Shown here: positions 26,946 through 35,733 of the stretch, one piece after another
Layout: each line of letters begins with the position of its first letter
How positions within the stretch are numbered: the first letter of the stretch is position 1
NCBI GenBank assembly: GCA_023416695.1
Contig: JAEZGY010000038.1
Location: 1 to 44,432 of the forward strand
Source of the DNA: Bacillota bacterium
GTDB taxonomy: Bacteria > Bacillota > Clostridia > Lachnospirales > Lachnospiraceae
Length of the DNA: 44,432 nt
Direction: 5' to 3'
Notes under the pieces: model-generated
What the model was told of the DNA's origin: nothing
The model's input: only the letters and a program-made list of their open reading frames with translations
The model's database searches: none
Program-made: the position numbers and the translations under genes

Positions 26946-28907
26946 ATGATTATTACATTAAAAGATGGTTCAACAAAGCAATACAATGAGCCAATGTCCG
27001 TAATTGACATTGCAAATGACATCAGTGAAGGACTTGCTAGAATGGCATGCGCTGGAGAATTGGATGGGAAGGTAGTGGATCTTAGAACGATTGTGGATAA
27101 AGATTGTGAGCTTAATATCTTAACCTTCAATGATGAAAAAGGAAAGGCCGCTTATCGTCATACCACTAGCCATGTACTTGCACAAGCTGTAAAACGCTTG
27201 TATCCTCATGCAAAGTTAGCGATTGGACCATCTATCGATACTGGTTTTTACTATGATTTCGACTGTGAGCCTTTTGATAGAGCGGCACTTGATAAAATAG
27301 AAGCAGAGATGAAGAAAATCATCAAAGAGGGAGATAACTTAGAACGTTTCACCTTGCCTCGTGAAGAAGCCATTGCATTTATGAAAGAGAGAGGCGAAGA
27401 CTATAAGGTGGAATTGATTCAAGATCTTCCTGAAGGAGAAATTATCAGCTTCTATAAGCAAGGTGATTTTGTAGACTTATGTGCAGGTCCTCACTTAATG
27501 AGTACAAAACCAATTAAAGCATTCAAATTAATCTCCGCATCTGGTGCTTACTGGAGAGGTAGCGAGAAAAATAAGATGCTTGCTCGTGTCTATGGTACTT
27601 CTTTTACAAAGAAGGCGGAACTTGATGAGTATTTACAACACTTAGAAGATATTAAGAAACGTGACCATAATAAGTTAGGTCGTGAAATGGAACTGTTTGC
27701 TACAGTTGATGTTATCGGACAAGGACTTCCGCTTCTTATGCCAAAGGGTGCAGCTATGATTCAGACATTACAACGTTGGGTTGAGGATGAGGAAGAAAGA
27801 CGTGGCTACATGAGAACTAAAACTCCTTTAATGGCAAAGAAGGATTTATATGTCATTTCTGACCATTGGGGTCATTATAAAGAAGGTATGTTTGTACTTG
27901 GAGATGAAGAAAATGAGGATTCTGAAGTATTTGCTCTTCGTCCTATGACATGTCCATTCCAGTATTATGTATACAAACAAAGCCAAAAGAGTTATCGTGA
28001 TCTTCCTTGTCGATATGGTGAGACTTCTACCTTATTTAGAAACGAAGATTCTGGGGAAATGCATGGTTTAACAAGAGTGCGTCAGTTTACAATTTCTGAA
28101 GGTCACTTAATAGTTACACCAGAACAGGTTGAGGAAGAGTTTGCAGGATGTCTAGATCTTGCTAGATATTGTCTCACTACGTTAGGCTTAGAGGAGGATG
28201 TAACTTATCGTCTTTCTAAATGGGATCCTAACAACAAGGAGAAATATCTTGGAGATGAAGAACACTGGAACAGAGTACAAGATAAAATGCGTGAAATCCT
28301 AGATCATCTAGGTGTACAATATACGGAAGCAGAAGGAGAAGCTGCTTTTTATGGTCCTAAGCTTGATATTCAGGCAAAGAACGTATATGGTAAGGAAGAT
28401 ACCATGATTACCATTCAGTTAGATTTTGCTCTTGCAGACAGATTCGATATGTTCTATATCGATGCCAACGGAGAGAAAAAACGTCCATTTATCATTCATA
28501 GAACAAGTATGGGTTGCTATGAGAGAACACTTGCTTGGTTAATTGAAAAGTATGCTGGTCTATTCCCAACTTGGTTATGCCCAGAACAGGTACGTGTGCT
28601 TCCTATTTCTGAAAAATATCATGATTATGCAGAAAAAGTATTAGCAACACTTAGAGAGAATGGCATCAAAGCCACTGTAGATAGTCGTGCAGAAAAGATT
28701 GGTTATAAGATACGTGAAACTCGTCTTGATCGTGTACCATATATGCTTGTGATAGGTCAAAACGAAGAAGAAAATAACGTTGTTTCTGTAAGAAGTCGTT
28801 ACCTTGGTGATGAAGGCCAAAAGAGTCTAGATGATTTTGTAGACGCTATCTGTAAGGAAATTCGAACAAAAGAAATTCGGAAAATTGAGGTTCAAGAAAA
28901 TAAATAA
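26946..28907 (+). CDS. thrS: Threonyl-tRNA synthetase
   Basis: A 653-residue class II synthetase with the full domain order: an N-terminal TGS domain (about 1-62), the editing domain with the HTTSHVLAQAVKRLYP zinc/His motif, the catalytic core with MTCPFQYY, FRNEDSGEMHGLTRVRQF and the class II motif 3 region (HRTSMGCYERTLAWLIE), and the anticodon-binding domain. An in-frame ATG at 26922 would add eight residues, but AAAGGAG at 26933-26939 selects ATG 26946 (MIITLKDG). It charges tRNA-Thr and edits mischarged Ser. Expression is controlled by the T-box directly upstream. Confidence 0.97.
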   Translation: MIITLKDGSTKQYNEPMSVIDIANDISEGLARMACAGELDGKVVDLRTIVDKDCELNILTFNDEKGKAAYRHTTSHVLAQAVKRLYPHAKLAIGPSIDTGFYYDFDCEPFDRAALDKIEAEMKKIIKEGDNLERFTLPREEAIAFMKERGEDYKVELIQDLPEGEIISFYKQGDFVDLCAGPHLMSTKPIKAFKLISASGAYWRGSEKNKMLARVYGTSFTKKAELDEYLQHLEDIKKRDHNKLGREMELFATVDVIGQGLPLLMPKGAAMIQTLQRWVEDEEERRGYMRTKTPLMAKKDLYVISDHWGHYKEGMFVLGDEENEDSEVFALRPMTCPFQYYVYKQSQKSYRDLPCRYGETSTLFRNEDSGEMHGLTRVRQFTISEGHLIVTPEQVEEEFAGCLDLARYCLTTLGLEEDVTYRLSKWDPNNKEKYLGDEEHWNRVQDKMREILDHLGVQYTEAEGEAAFYGPKLDIQAKNVYGKEDTMITIQLDFALADRFDMFYIDANGEKKRPFIIHRTSMGCYERTLAWLIEKYAGLFPTWLCPEQVRVLPISEKYHDYAEKVLATLRENGIKATVDSRAEKIGYKIRETRLDRVPYMLVIGQNEEENNVVSVRSRYLGDEGQKSLDDFVDAICKEIRTKEIRKIEVQENK

Positions 28908-28913
28908 TATATC

Positions 28914-28942
28914 TTGACAGTATAGAACATCTGTGCTAAAAT
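28914..28942 (+). promoter_or_regulatory. Promoter of the infC-rpmI-rplT operon
   Basis: TTGACA (28914-28919) and TAAAAT (28937-28942) are separated by 17 bases, and TG two bases before the -10 makes it extended. It starts only seven bases after the thrS stop. Confidence 0.8.
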
Positions 28943-28948
28943 GTGACT

Positions 28949-29106
28949 GTTGTAGATTGATGAGTCTACAAGGAGAACAAAGTAGAGTATCCACTCTCAC
29001 CTTAGCACAAGATGTGACTTGGGTTTATATTCAAGACGTTAATAGAAGCAGAATGCTTTTATTAGTATAGAACTTGGCGTGGATAACTTTGTTATCCACG
29101 TTTTTT
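28949..29106 (+). ncRNA. L20-type ribosomal protein leader with attenuator
   Basis: This 5' leader of infC-rpmI-rplT resembles the L20 leader of Firmicutes. It has the CTCACCTTAGCACA and ACTTGGG segments and a hairpin in AGAAGCAGAATGCTTTT near 29044-29060. It ends in a strong terminator: a 10-bp perfect stem (29078-29087 with 29091-29100) and TTTTTT at 29101-29106. Excess L20 is expected to stop transcription here. Family assignment is from remembered motifs, not a covariance search. Confidence 0.8.
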
Positions 29107-29292
29107 GTGTTAACAGCGAGCCAAGCACGTAGTGCTTGTTATCACAAAAGAGGAAGCATCAGATGCTTGCATCTGTATGCAAATCCTTATGTGATAGTCA
29201 AATACGTAGTATTTGGCGAGCGTCCATCAACGATCGACGAAGTCGAGAGGTGGAGCGTCCATTAACAATCGACGAAGTCGAGAGGTGGAGCG
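29107..29292 (+). repeat. Array of small hairpins with a 35-bp tandem repeat
   Basis: Between the attenuator and infC lies a chain of short perfect hairpins with three-base loops: 29123-29137 (loop GTA), 29154-29168 (CAG), 29199-29215 (GTA), 29234-29246 (GAA) and 29269-29281 (GAA). The last two belong to a 35-bp unit repeated at 29218-29252 and 29253-29287, differing at two positions, with a partial third start (GAGCG). GCGAG/GAGCG motifs recur between hairpins. It is probably a dispersed, non-coding repeat element that lodged in the infC leader. It would be part of the read-through mRNA. Confidence 0.65.
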
Positions 29293-29357
29293 CTGGTTAA
29301 CCAGCAAAGTATGTTGTCCAAGAATTGATTTATTAACCCATATGGAGGTGCAGTACA

Positions 29358-29867
29358 ATTAGCGATTTAATGATTAATGAGCAGATCAGAGACCGTGAGA
29401 TTCGTCTTATTGGTGAAGACGGTGAACAATTAGGAGTTATGCCTACAAAGGATGCTATGAAACTAGCAAAGGAAGCGAATCTCGACTTAGTGAAGATTTC
29501 TCCAAATGCAAAACCACCTGTTTGTAAGATTATCGATTATGGTAAGTTTAGATATGAGCAGGCTCGTAAGGAGAAGGAAGCAAAGAAAAAGCAGAAGATT
29601 ACCGATGTAAAAGTTCTTCGTTTGTCACCTAATATTGATCAGAATGACCTTAATACCAAGGCTAATCAAGCTAGAAAGTTTATCACTAAAGGTGATAAAG
29701 TAAAAGTGGAACTTCGTTTCCGTGGTAGAGAGATGGCTCATATGGGTATTGGTAAACAAATTTTGGATACCTTTTATTCACAGCTTGAGGACATTGCTTT
29801 GGTTGAAAAACCTGCAAAACTTGAAGGTAGAACTATGATAATGGTTCTTTCTGAGAAAAAACAATAA
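29358..29867 (+). CDS. infC: Translation initiation factor IF-3, predicted AUU start
   Basis: IF-3 of 169 residues when started at ATT 29358 (ISDLMINEQIRDREIRL). GGAGGTG at 29344-29350 is seven bases before this ATT, ideal spacing, whereas the first ATG (29370) is 19 bases away. IF-3 genes commonly use AUU because IF-3 itself discriminates against it, giving autoregulation. The N-domain, Lys-rich linker (KEKEAKKKQK) and C-domain (DKVKVELRFRGREMAH) are all present. IF-3 binds the 30S subunit and checks initiator pairing. It heads the infC-rpmI-rplT operon, under an L20-type attenuator. Confidence 0.95.
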   Translation: MSDLMINEQIRDREIRLIGEDGEQLGVMPTKDAMKLAKEANLDLVKISPNAKPPVCKIIDYGKFRYEQARKEKEAKKKQKITDVKVLRLSPNIDQNDLNTKANQARKFITKGDKVKVELRFRGREMAHMGIGKQILDTFYSQLEDIALVEKPAKLEGRTMIMVLSEKKQ

Positions 29868-29917
29868 TTAAGAACTAACACTATTATTGATGATATTATT
29901 ATCAAGGAGGAAAAGAC

Positions 29918-30115
29918 ATGCCAAAAATTAAGACAAGCAGAGCTGCTGCAAAACGTTTCAAAAAGACAGGTACTGGAAAATTAAAAAGAATGAAGGCTTA
30001 CAAGAGCCATATCTTAACTAAGAAATCTGCTAAGAGAAAGAGAAATCTTAGAAAATCTACTACTGTTGATGCAACTAACATTAAGAATATGAAAAAGATT
30101 TTACCTTATCTATAA
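29918..30115 (+). CDS. rpmI: 50S ribosomal protein L35
   Basis: A 65-residue, very basic protein matching L35 (PKIKTSRAAAKRFKKTGTGK, then HILTKKSAKRKRNLR). It is a structural component of the large ribosomal subunit. It lies between infC and rplT, the standard order, with an AAGGAGG ribosome site. Confidence 0.97.
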   Translation: MPKIKTSRAAAKRFKKTGTGKLKRMKAYKSHILTKKSAKRKRNLRKSTTVDATNIKNMKKILPYL

Positions 30116-30139
30116 GATTAAGCAAGGAGGGAAAAAGAG

Positions 30140-30496
30140 ATGGCAAGAATTAAAGGCGGAATGAACGCTAAAAAGAGACATAAAAGAGTATTAAAGCTAG
30201 CTAAAGGTTATAGAGGAGCTAGATCTAAACAATATAGAGTAGCAAAACAATCTGTAATGAGAGCATTAACTTCTCAATTTGCAGGTAGAAAGCAAAAGAA
30301 GAGAGATTTCAGAACATTATGGATCGCTCGTATCAATGCTGGTGCTAGAATGAATGGTTTATCTTACAGCAAATTCATGTATGGTTTAAAATTAGCTGAA
30401 GTTGAAGTTAACAGAAAAATGTTATCTGAGATGGCTATTAACGATCCAGCTGGATTTACTGCTTTAGTAGAGATTGCAAAAGCTAAATTAGCTTAG
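30140..30496 (+). CDS. rplT: 50S ribosomal protein L20
   Basis: A 118-residue basic protein matching L20 (ARIKGGMNAKKRHKRVLKLAKGYRG). It binds 23S rRNA early in large-subunit assembly and, in Firmicutes, represses its own operon through the leader upstream of infC. It is 24 bases after rpmI, with an AGGAGGG ribosome site. Confidence 0.97.
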   Translation: MARIKGGMNAKKRHKRVLKLAKGYRGARSKQYRVAKQSVMRALTSQFAGRKQKKRDFRTLWIARINAGARMNGLSYSKFMYGLKLAEVEVNRKMLSEMAINDPAGFTALVEIAKAKLA

Positions 30497-30596
30497 TATA
30501 TATAAAAATAGTAAGATACTTCCTTTGAGGTTGCTAATTTGAGAGTTACAATATAATGTGAATTTTTATTGAGGCCTTTAAGAAAAATATAAGTAT

Positions 30597-30638
30597 AGAC
30601 CGTACGAAAGGGTAAACCCTTCTGTACGGTCTTTTTTT
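30597..30638 (+). terminator. Intrinsic terminator of infC-rpmI-rplT
   Basis: A 9-bp outer stem (30597-30605 with 30624-30632), extended by an inner AAGGG/CCCTT stem, is followed by a run of seven T. Confidence 0.85.
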
Positions 30639-31084
30639 GTACATAATAATCGGATATTAAATCTATGAGAAAACATACTATAAGTATCATGTTTTTCCTG
30701 TTTAGATCCATATAACACTACGAGTATATCTCTTAAGCATTAATTTAAAGCATTTTCATTTTCTCCATAAAGTCATTAATCTATCTGAAAGTAGTTAATT
30801 ACACTATTTTTAGACATACTTGACAAGTGAACGTCTTTGAGATAAGCTTTTGATTAAACTAGTCGTCACTATAGTTAGTGCTGTTTAATGGTGATTGTTT
30901 CATATCTAGTACCATAACTTGTAGTATGAAAATATTCCTTGAGTTATGTGGTCCATTTCTATCAGAGTTATTTTATCGTACGGATAACTTTTTCTTTATT
31001 TATATCCAATAGATTTGTCATCATTTAGAAACCTAGTATAAAATTTATATATTAGTAACCCAAATTATAGAAGGGAGATAGAAT
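30639..31084. other. AT-rich intergenic region
   Basis: About 445 bases without a credible gene. The only clear signals are a promoter next to the downstream gene (31015-31042) and a weaker TTGACA at 30820-30825 with no good -10 partner. Confidence 0.5.
31015..31042 (+). promoter_or_regulatory. Putative promoter of the second sensor operon
   Basis: TTGTCA (31015-31020) and TATAAA (31037-31042) are separated by 16 bases, ending 42 bases before the ATG. Confidence 0.5.
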
Positions 31085-32023
31085 ATGAAACGCATAATTA
31101 TATATTTTTCAGTTATAATTGCTCTACTAGTTGGGGCTATATGTCTTGTGTTTTATAATCCTAAAGTAGAATATAATGAAGACATAAAACGATATGTTTG
31201 TGTTATGAATGAGGGCGGGAGCTATTGGACGGAAGTTTTAGCCGGAATAGAAGAAGCCGATAAGGAGATGGGAACCTATACAAAAAAAATATCGTTTCCA
31301 AGGTTTGATGTTGAAGAACAGATTAATCAGCTTGACAAGATAGATTACTTGCAAGTAGATGGTGTTATTACGGTTGGTGAACCTTTTTCTGAAAAGCTGA
31401 ATCAGAAAATCGAATCTATTGTGGAGCGTGGAATTCCAGTAGTATTAATAGATACAGATTCAGATAAGAGTAAGAGAACATGTTATATTGGAAGCAATAA
31501 TTATCAAGTAGGATTAATGGCTGCACAAAAAATGGAGCAAATAACTGGAGGAAATGCACAGATACTTGTTTTGGTTTCGGAGCTAATGTCTGCAAATCAA
31601 CAGGAGCGTTATAATGGTTTCTACGAGGGCATAATGAAATATGCTGGTATGCAAATCGTGACTGTGCAGGAGTGTAAAGCAGACAAAGCCACTGCAATAA
31701 AGAATATAAAAAGTACACTTGAACAGCATGGTTCAATTAATGCAGTTTTTTGTGCAGAGTCTTCTAGCTCTAGTCCGATAGGGTCTTTGCTGGAAAGTGA
31801 GTATGACAAATATAAAGATATTAAAGTTATAGGATTTGATGCTGCTAAGTCGACCCTTAGATACGTGGAGGAGGGCTTGTTTCAATGCACCATTAAGCAG
31901 AATGCTTTTAAGATTGGCCAAGAGGCAGTTAGTTATTTAAATAACTATAAAGAAAATCAAGAGGAAAGCAAGCGGGAGATATACATAGATGTTGAATTTA
32001 TCACGAAAAGCGATGAAAACTAA
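31085..32023 (+). CDS. Membrane-anchored sugar-binding protein of a second sensor system
   Basis: A 312-residue protein with an N-terminal hydrophobic helix (about 3-23), no lipobox, and a type I periplasmic-binding domain (YVCVMNEGGSYWTEVLAGIEEAD, then VPVVLIDTDSDKSKRTCYIGSNNYQVG). This YIGSNNYQVG block is typical of ribose/galactose-type binding proteins. It looks permanently anchored, like the protein at 21905. No permease or ATPase is nearby; it is followed by a kinase and regulator instead, so sensing is the likely role. GGGAG precedes the ATG. Its 3' end overlaps the kinase gene by 35 bases. Confidence 0.85.
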   Translation: MKRIIIYFSVIIALLVGAICLVFYNPKVEYNEDIKRYVCVMNEGGSYWTEVLAGIEEADKEMGTYTKKISFPRFDVEEQINQLDKIDYLQVDGVITVGEPFSEKLNQKIESIVERGIPVVLIDTDSDKSKRTCYIGSNNYQVGLMAAQKMEQITGGNAQILVLVSELMSANQQERYNGFYEGIMKYAGMQIVTVQECKADKATAIKNIKSTLEQHGSINAVFCAESSSSSPIGSLLESEYDKYKDIKVIGFDAAKSTLRYVEEGLFQCTIKQNAFKIGQEAVSYLNNYKENQEESKREIYIDVEFITKSDEN

Positions 32024-33473
32024 TACAACAAAAAAACGGTTAACTATCTTTTTGGTATCAGTTATGGGAACTGTTGCTCTGTTATGTGCCTTTTCTTTAT
32101 TTTGTTTTGAATATATAAATTATAAATATCAAAGAACAGCAGATAAGGTGACTACTTTTAATGAATACTATCATAATTTAAATCTGGTAATGGATTTAGA
32201 GAGACAATATTTTAAACATGAAGGAAAAGATGATTACATAAATATCCTTGAGTATTTAGATAAGTTAGACTGTCTTTTAAATGAACTTCGTGATGATGTA
32301 AATGATGTTGGTTGTTTAAATGAGATTCAAGATATTACCGAAATGACAGAATCATATAAACTAGCAGTAAATGATGTAGCAAATAGTATAGATAATTATC
32401 ATAGAAGTAGTGATGATTTTGATATAGTTAATGATAATTTTGAAAAGGTAGAACATATATATCTGATTATAAAGCAGGAATATAATAACGCAAATAAAAT
32501 TTTTCTTGATTATGTTAATTCTGAATACGAAAGACTAGACTTTAATAAGACGATAGTCTTATTATTTATATTAATATTTTTTTTGGGTGCTTGTAAATTT
32601 TTATATTCTGAAGTAAAAAATATCTATCGTTCTATAGTTAATCCGATTCAATCATTAATAAATGCAGCAGAAGGAATCAGAAAAGTTGATTTATATAAAT
32701 CAGATATAAATAAGTCGGTTGTTGATCACAATATTAATGTATTAATGGATGTATTCAATAATATGGTTGATCAATTAGAATCAAAAATTGTAACTTTGCA
32801 AGAAAAAGTAATTATAGAAAAAGAGTTAGAAGAGAGTAGATTCAAAGAATTACAAATGCAGATTAATCCACATTTTATGTTTAATACTTTAAACATGCTT
32901 GTTGGAACAGCGTATTTAGAAAATGCAGACAAAACAGCGCATTTATTAAATGTAACAGCAAAAATGTTTCGATATAGCTTGGATTTTTCAGGAAGGTCAG
33001 TGTCACTGTACAAGGAAATTGAGGCACTCGGAAATTATATTTATATTTTAGAACAGAGGTTTGGAGATAGAATTACGTTCATTTTTGAACTAGATGAACG
33101 ATTTCATGGAATTAAAATACCATCCTTAATACTACAACCATTGGTTGAAAACTCAATTATCCATGGTATCAATATGATGACCCATGGTGCGATAATATGG
33201 ATTAGAACGATTTATAAGGAAGACGAGAAAAAAGGTTATATCATTGTTGAGGATAATGGTAGCGGTATAGAAGAAAATAAATTATCCCAGGTTATCAATG
33301 ATATGCAGCAAACAAAGCAAAATACCGGAAAAATTGGACTTGGTAATGTCTATATGAGACTAAAAATACATTTTAGTAACCAAGTTACGATGGATATATA
33401 TAGCAAAGAAGCAAAAGGTACAAAAGTTAGCATTTCAATAAATTATCAGAAAGGAGAAGAGATGGATGTATAA
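31989..33473 (+). CDS. YesM-type sensor histidine kinase, second system
   Basis: A 494-residue kinase with helices at about 18-40 and 188-207 around a roughly 145-residue extracellular domain that looks mostly helical, smaller than the Cache domain of the kinase at 20056. The His_kinase domain has INPHFMFNTLN (His295) and the HATPase domain has LQPLVENSIIHG, EDNGSGI and KIGLGNVYMRL. A small helical sensor domain fits a kinase that reads its signal from a bound partner protein. ATG 31989 is backed by GGGAG at 31974-31978; ATG 32013 lacks a ribosome site. The end overlaps the regulator gene by eight bases. Confidence 0.9.
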   Translation: MLNLSRKAMKTNTTKKRLTIFLVSVMGTVALLCAFSLFCFEYINYKYQRTADKVTTFNEYYHNLNLVMDLERQYFKHEGKDDYINILEYLDKLDCLLNELRDDVNDVGCLNEIQDITEMTESYKLAVNDVANSIDNYHRSSDDFDIVNDNFEKVEHIYLIIKQEYNNANKIFLDYVNSEYERLDFNKTIVLLFILIFFLGACKFLYSEVKNIYRSIVNPIQSLINAAEGIRKVDLYKSDINKSVVDHNINVLMDVFNNMVDQLESKIVTLQEKVIIEKELEESRFKELQMQINPHFMFNTLNMLVGTAYLENADKTAHLLNVTAKMFRYSLDFSGRSVSLYKEIEALGNYIYILEQRFGDRITFIFELDERFHGIKIPSLILQPLVENSIIHGINMMTHGAIIWIRTIYKEDEKKGYIIVEDNGSGIEENKLSQVINDMQQTKQNTGKIGLGNVYMRLKIHFSNQVTMDIYSKEAKGTKVSISINYQKGEEMDV

Positions 33474-35031
33474 AATTTTAATTGCAGATGATGAACCAAT
33501 AGAATGTAGAGCATTAGAACATAAAATTAATAAATATTTCGATAACTTACAACTTATTGACAGTGTTTATAATGGTATTGAATTACTGAATAAAGTAGAG
33601 CAATATCATCCCGATATTTTGATTGTTGATATTAATATGCCGGGACTATCGGGAGTAGAAGTTATTGAGATTCTAAAAATCAAAAAAATTAATTGTAAAA
33701 TTATAATACATACGGCATATAGTGATTTCATGTATGCAAAGAAGGCGCTACAATTGGGGGCTGATGATTATTTATTAAAACCTGAAACAGATGAAATAAT
33801 CCGAAACTCCATTTCTAATATATGCAAGAAACTGGATGAAGAGAAAATATGCAAAATGCAAATAGAAGAGAAACAAGAAGTATTCATGAATTTCCAAGAT
33901 ATTGTAGTGGAAAAATGGCTATTATCATTATTTTTAGAACAGCCAGACTCTGTATGCTATCGTTTGATCTTAAGTAGTTGTAAAGAATTAGAACATGGTG
34001 GTTTTTTTACGGCATGGAGAATGATATCTACAGACTTAGAACCAGAATTAGATTGGAATGAAGTGCAGAAAATCATAATCAACTACTTGAAAAAATTCAG
34101 TATATGTGTTCATATGACTTATAAAGAAGTATTGTATATTTTTATTATTCCAGGAATAAAAGAGGACTATAAAGCCTGGTTTTCAGAAATTGCATCATAT
34201 ATTTATAAAGAATTAGGGAAAAAAAGTATACAAGTGGCTACAGGGATTAGTCTTTGGAAAAATGGAGAGGAAATGTATGTTCAGGGTATTCAGGAAGCTA
34301 GGATAACACTGCAGAATTTGAATAAAGGGATTATGTCATTTTTTCATTATGGAAAACAGAAAAAAGAAACTAAAAAAATACTATTGGACAAGGTTGTTGA
34401 ATCTGCATTTTTACTTTTGGAGGGGAAAGAAGACGTATGTCTTAATAATATTATAGAAAATATACATAATAATGTTGAAAATGATATTTTAGATAAAGAT
34501 AAAGAAGTAGAACTAAAGGTCGAAGGACTCATATATTTACATAGTGTACAATCTGAATTATATAAATTATCTGCGAAAACTGATAAAAATGAATTAAATA
34601 TGTGGAAGAAGTTTAGAGATATTAGTAATATAATGGAACTAGAAGAGTGGATAAAAGAAGGGATAAGATATTGTTATAATTTAGTACATAATAAAGATGT
34701 AACGGAAAATATATACATTTCAAAAGCTAATTTATATATTCAAAGTAATTATAATATAGATATTTCACTTGAAGAAGTTTCTGAAGCAGTTGGCATCAGC
34801 TCTTTTTATTTGAGTCGTTTGCTAAAGCAAGAAAAAAATACTACTTTTACGGAAATTGTAACTAACTTACGTATATGGAGATCAATTCTCTTAATGAAGG
34901 AAAGTAACAAAGCTATTAAAGAAATAGCAATTGAAGTTGGTTATCCAAACATTACATATTTTTATAAGGTATTTAGAAAAACTACAGGAATGTCAGTAGG
35001 AACAATGCGCCAGTTTCTGATAGAAATGTAA
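33466..35031 (+). CDS. AraC-type response regulator, second system
   Basis: A 521-residue YesN-like regulator. The receiver has D8/D9, phospho-acceptor D55 in VDINMPGLSG and Lys in LLKPET. A long central region follows, then a C-terminal AraC helix-turn-helix pair: VSEAVGISSFYLSRLLKQE and IAIEVGYPNITYFYKVFRKTTG. It overlaps the kinase gene by eight bases with an AAAGGAGAAG ribosome site inside it. The target is unknown. The nearest downstream gene is the 1853-residue exoprotein, which makes it a natural candidate. Confidence 0.92.
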   Translation: MYKILIADDEPIECRALEHKINKYFDNLQLIDSVYNGIELLNKVEQYHPDILIVDINMPGLSGVEVIEILKIKKINCKIIIHTAYSDFMYAKKALQLGADDYLLKPETDEIIRNSISNICKKLDEEKICKMQIEEKQEVFMNFQDIVVEKWLLSLFLEQPDSVCYRLILSSCKELEHGGFFTAWRMISTDLEPELDWNEVQKIIINYLKKFSICVHMTYKEVLYIFIIPGIKEDYKAWFSEIASYIYKELGKKSIQVATGISLWKNGEEMYVQGIQEARITLQNLNKGIMSFFHYGKQKKETKKILLDKVVESAFLLLEGKEDVCLNNIIENIHNNVENDILDKDKEVELKVEGLIYLHSVQSELYKLSAKTDKNELNMWKKFRDISNIMELEEWIKEGIRYCYNLVHNKDVTENIYISKANLYIQSNYNIDISLEEVSEAVGISSFYLSRLLKQEKNTTFTEIVTNLRIWRSILLMKESNKAIKEIAIEVGYPNITYFYKVFRKTTGMSVGTMRQFLIEM

Positions 35032-35089
35032 AACTAAAATATGGCCTAAGCATTCATATAGATACATAATTAAATATATTTTGTTCATT

Positions 35090-35142
35090 AAATAGGGGCA
35101 GTGTCCATTAGATCTTTTATGGGCACTGCCCCTATTTAATTT
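35090..35142 (+). terminator. Strong terminator after the second sensor operon
   Basis: A 17-bp stem with a single G-U pair (35090-35106 with 35121-35137) surrounds a 14-base loop and is followed by T-rich sequence. It should work on either strand. Confidence 0.75.
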
Positions 35143-35733
35143 CTATTTTCTAATAGATTAATAATCAGATAATTTATCATTGTATCTTAGTTATCTGATA
35201 CATACTATAAATATTATTTGTTATAGCAAGATAAGATAAGTTCTAAAAATAATACATATTAAAATGTCAAGTTTGGATAAAAAAGAGCAAGGTAGATGAA
35301 TAGGACCTTTAGTTTCTGAATGGTATACTGATTAAGATAATAATAACACATTCTCTTAAGAAGGAGGTTTTACTATAAATTAAACTCAGGTGAAGAGATA
35401 ATGCTACTAATATACTTGTAAGGATGTTTAAAGAATTGATAAGAATCTTTGCTTCTATTGTTTCTTTTAACACACAATGATATGCACGATAATTATGTAC
35501 CATATAAAACTAATAATAAACTTGTAGTTAATATTAGTACATTGTTTATGTATTTACATACATGAGTACAAGGTCTACTTAATTATCTCGACATATCTTA
35601 TCTATGGGTATTATTTAAATTAAAAACAATAGTAAATCTGATAAGTAAAAGTGTAAAAGAATTGCCCCCCAATTTAGGCGTATGGCTTTGTTTGGCCAAC
35701 GCCTATGTAATAAATAAAAAGGAGATGATTTGT
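35143..35733 (+). promoter_or_regulatory. Long leader/intergenic region before the exoprotein gene
   Basis: About 590 AT-rich bases. A 9-bp inverted repeat (35164-35172 with 35191-35199) could be an operator. An extended -10 (TGGTATACT, 35321-35329) has a poor -35 (TAGGAC, 35301-35306). A perfect Shine-Dalgarno AAGGAGGT at 35361-35368 is followed by no open frame. A second promoter-like pair is TCGACA/TATTAT (35588-35614, spacing 15). A hairpin of 11 bp with a bulged A (35677-35706) ends 15 bases before the ribosome site of the next gene. If transcription starts at the first promoter, the leader is about 400 nt. Confidence 0.45.

Noticed and set aside
29074..29265. 63-codon open frame across the infC leader
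   Set aside because: It starts inside the terminator stem and runs through the hairpin repeats. It has no ribosome site and repeat-like content, so it is not a credible gene.
29218..29287. Possible CRISPR repeats
   Set aside because: The two 35-bp units are directly adjacent with no spacer, and no cas gene is in the window.
35309..35503. Minus-strand 64-codon frame in the gap before the exoprotein
   Set aside because: It has no convincing ribosome site, and its composition is what translated AT-rich non-coding DNA gives.
35662..35733. TTG start 24 codons upstream for the exoprotein
   Set aside because: It has no ribosome site and overlaps the hairpin. ATG 35734 has a good site and gives a normal signal peptide.
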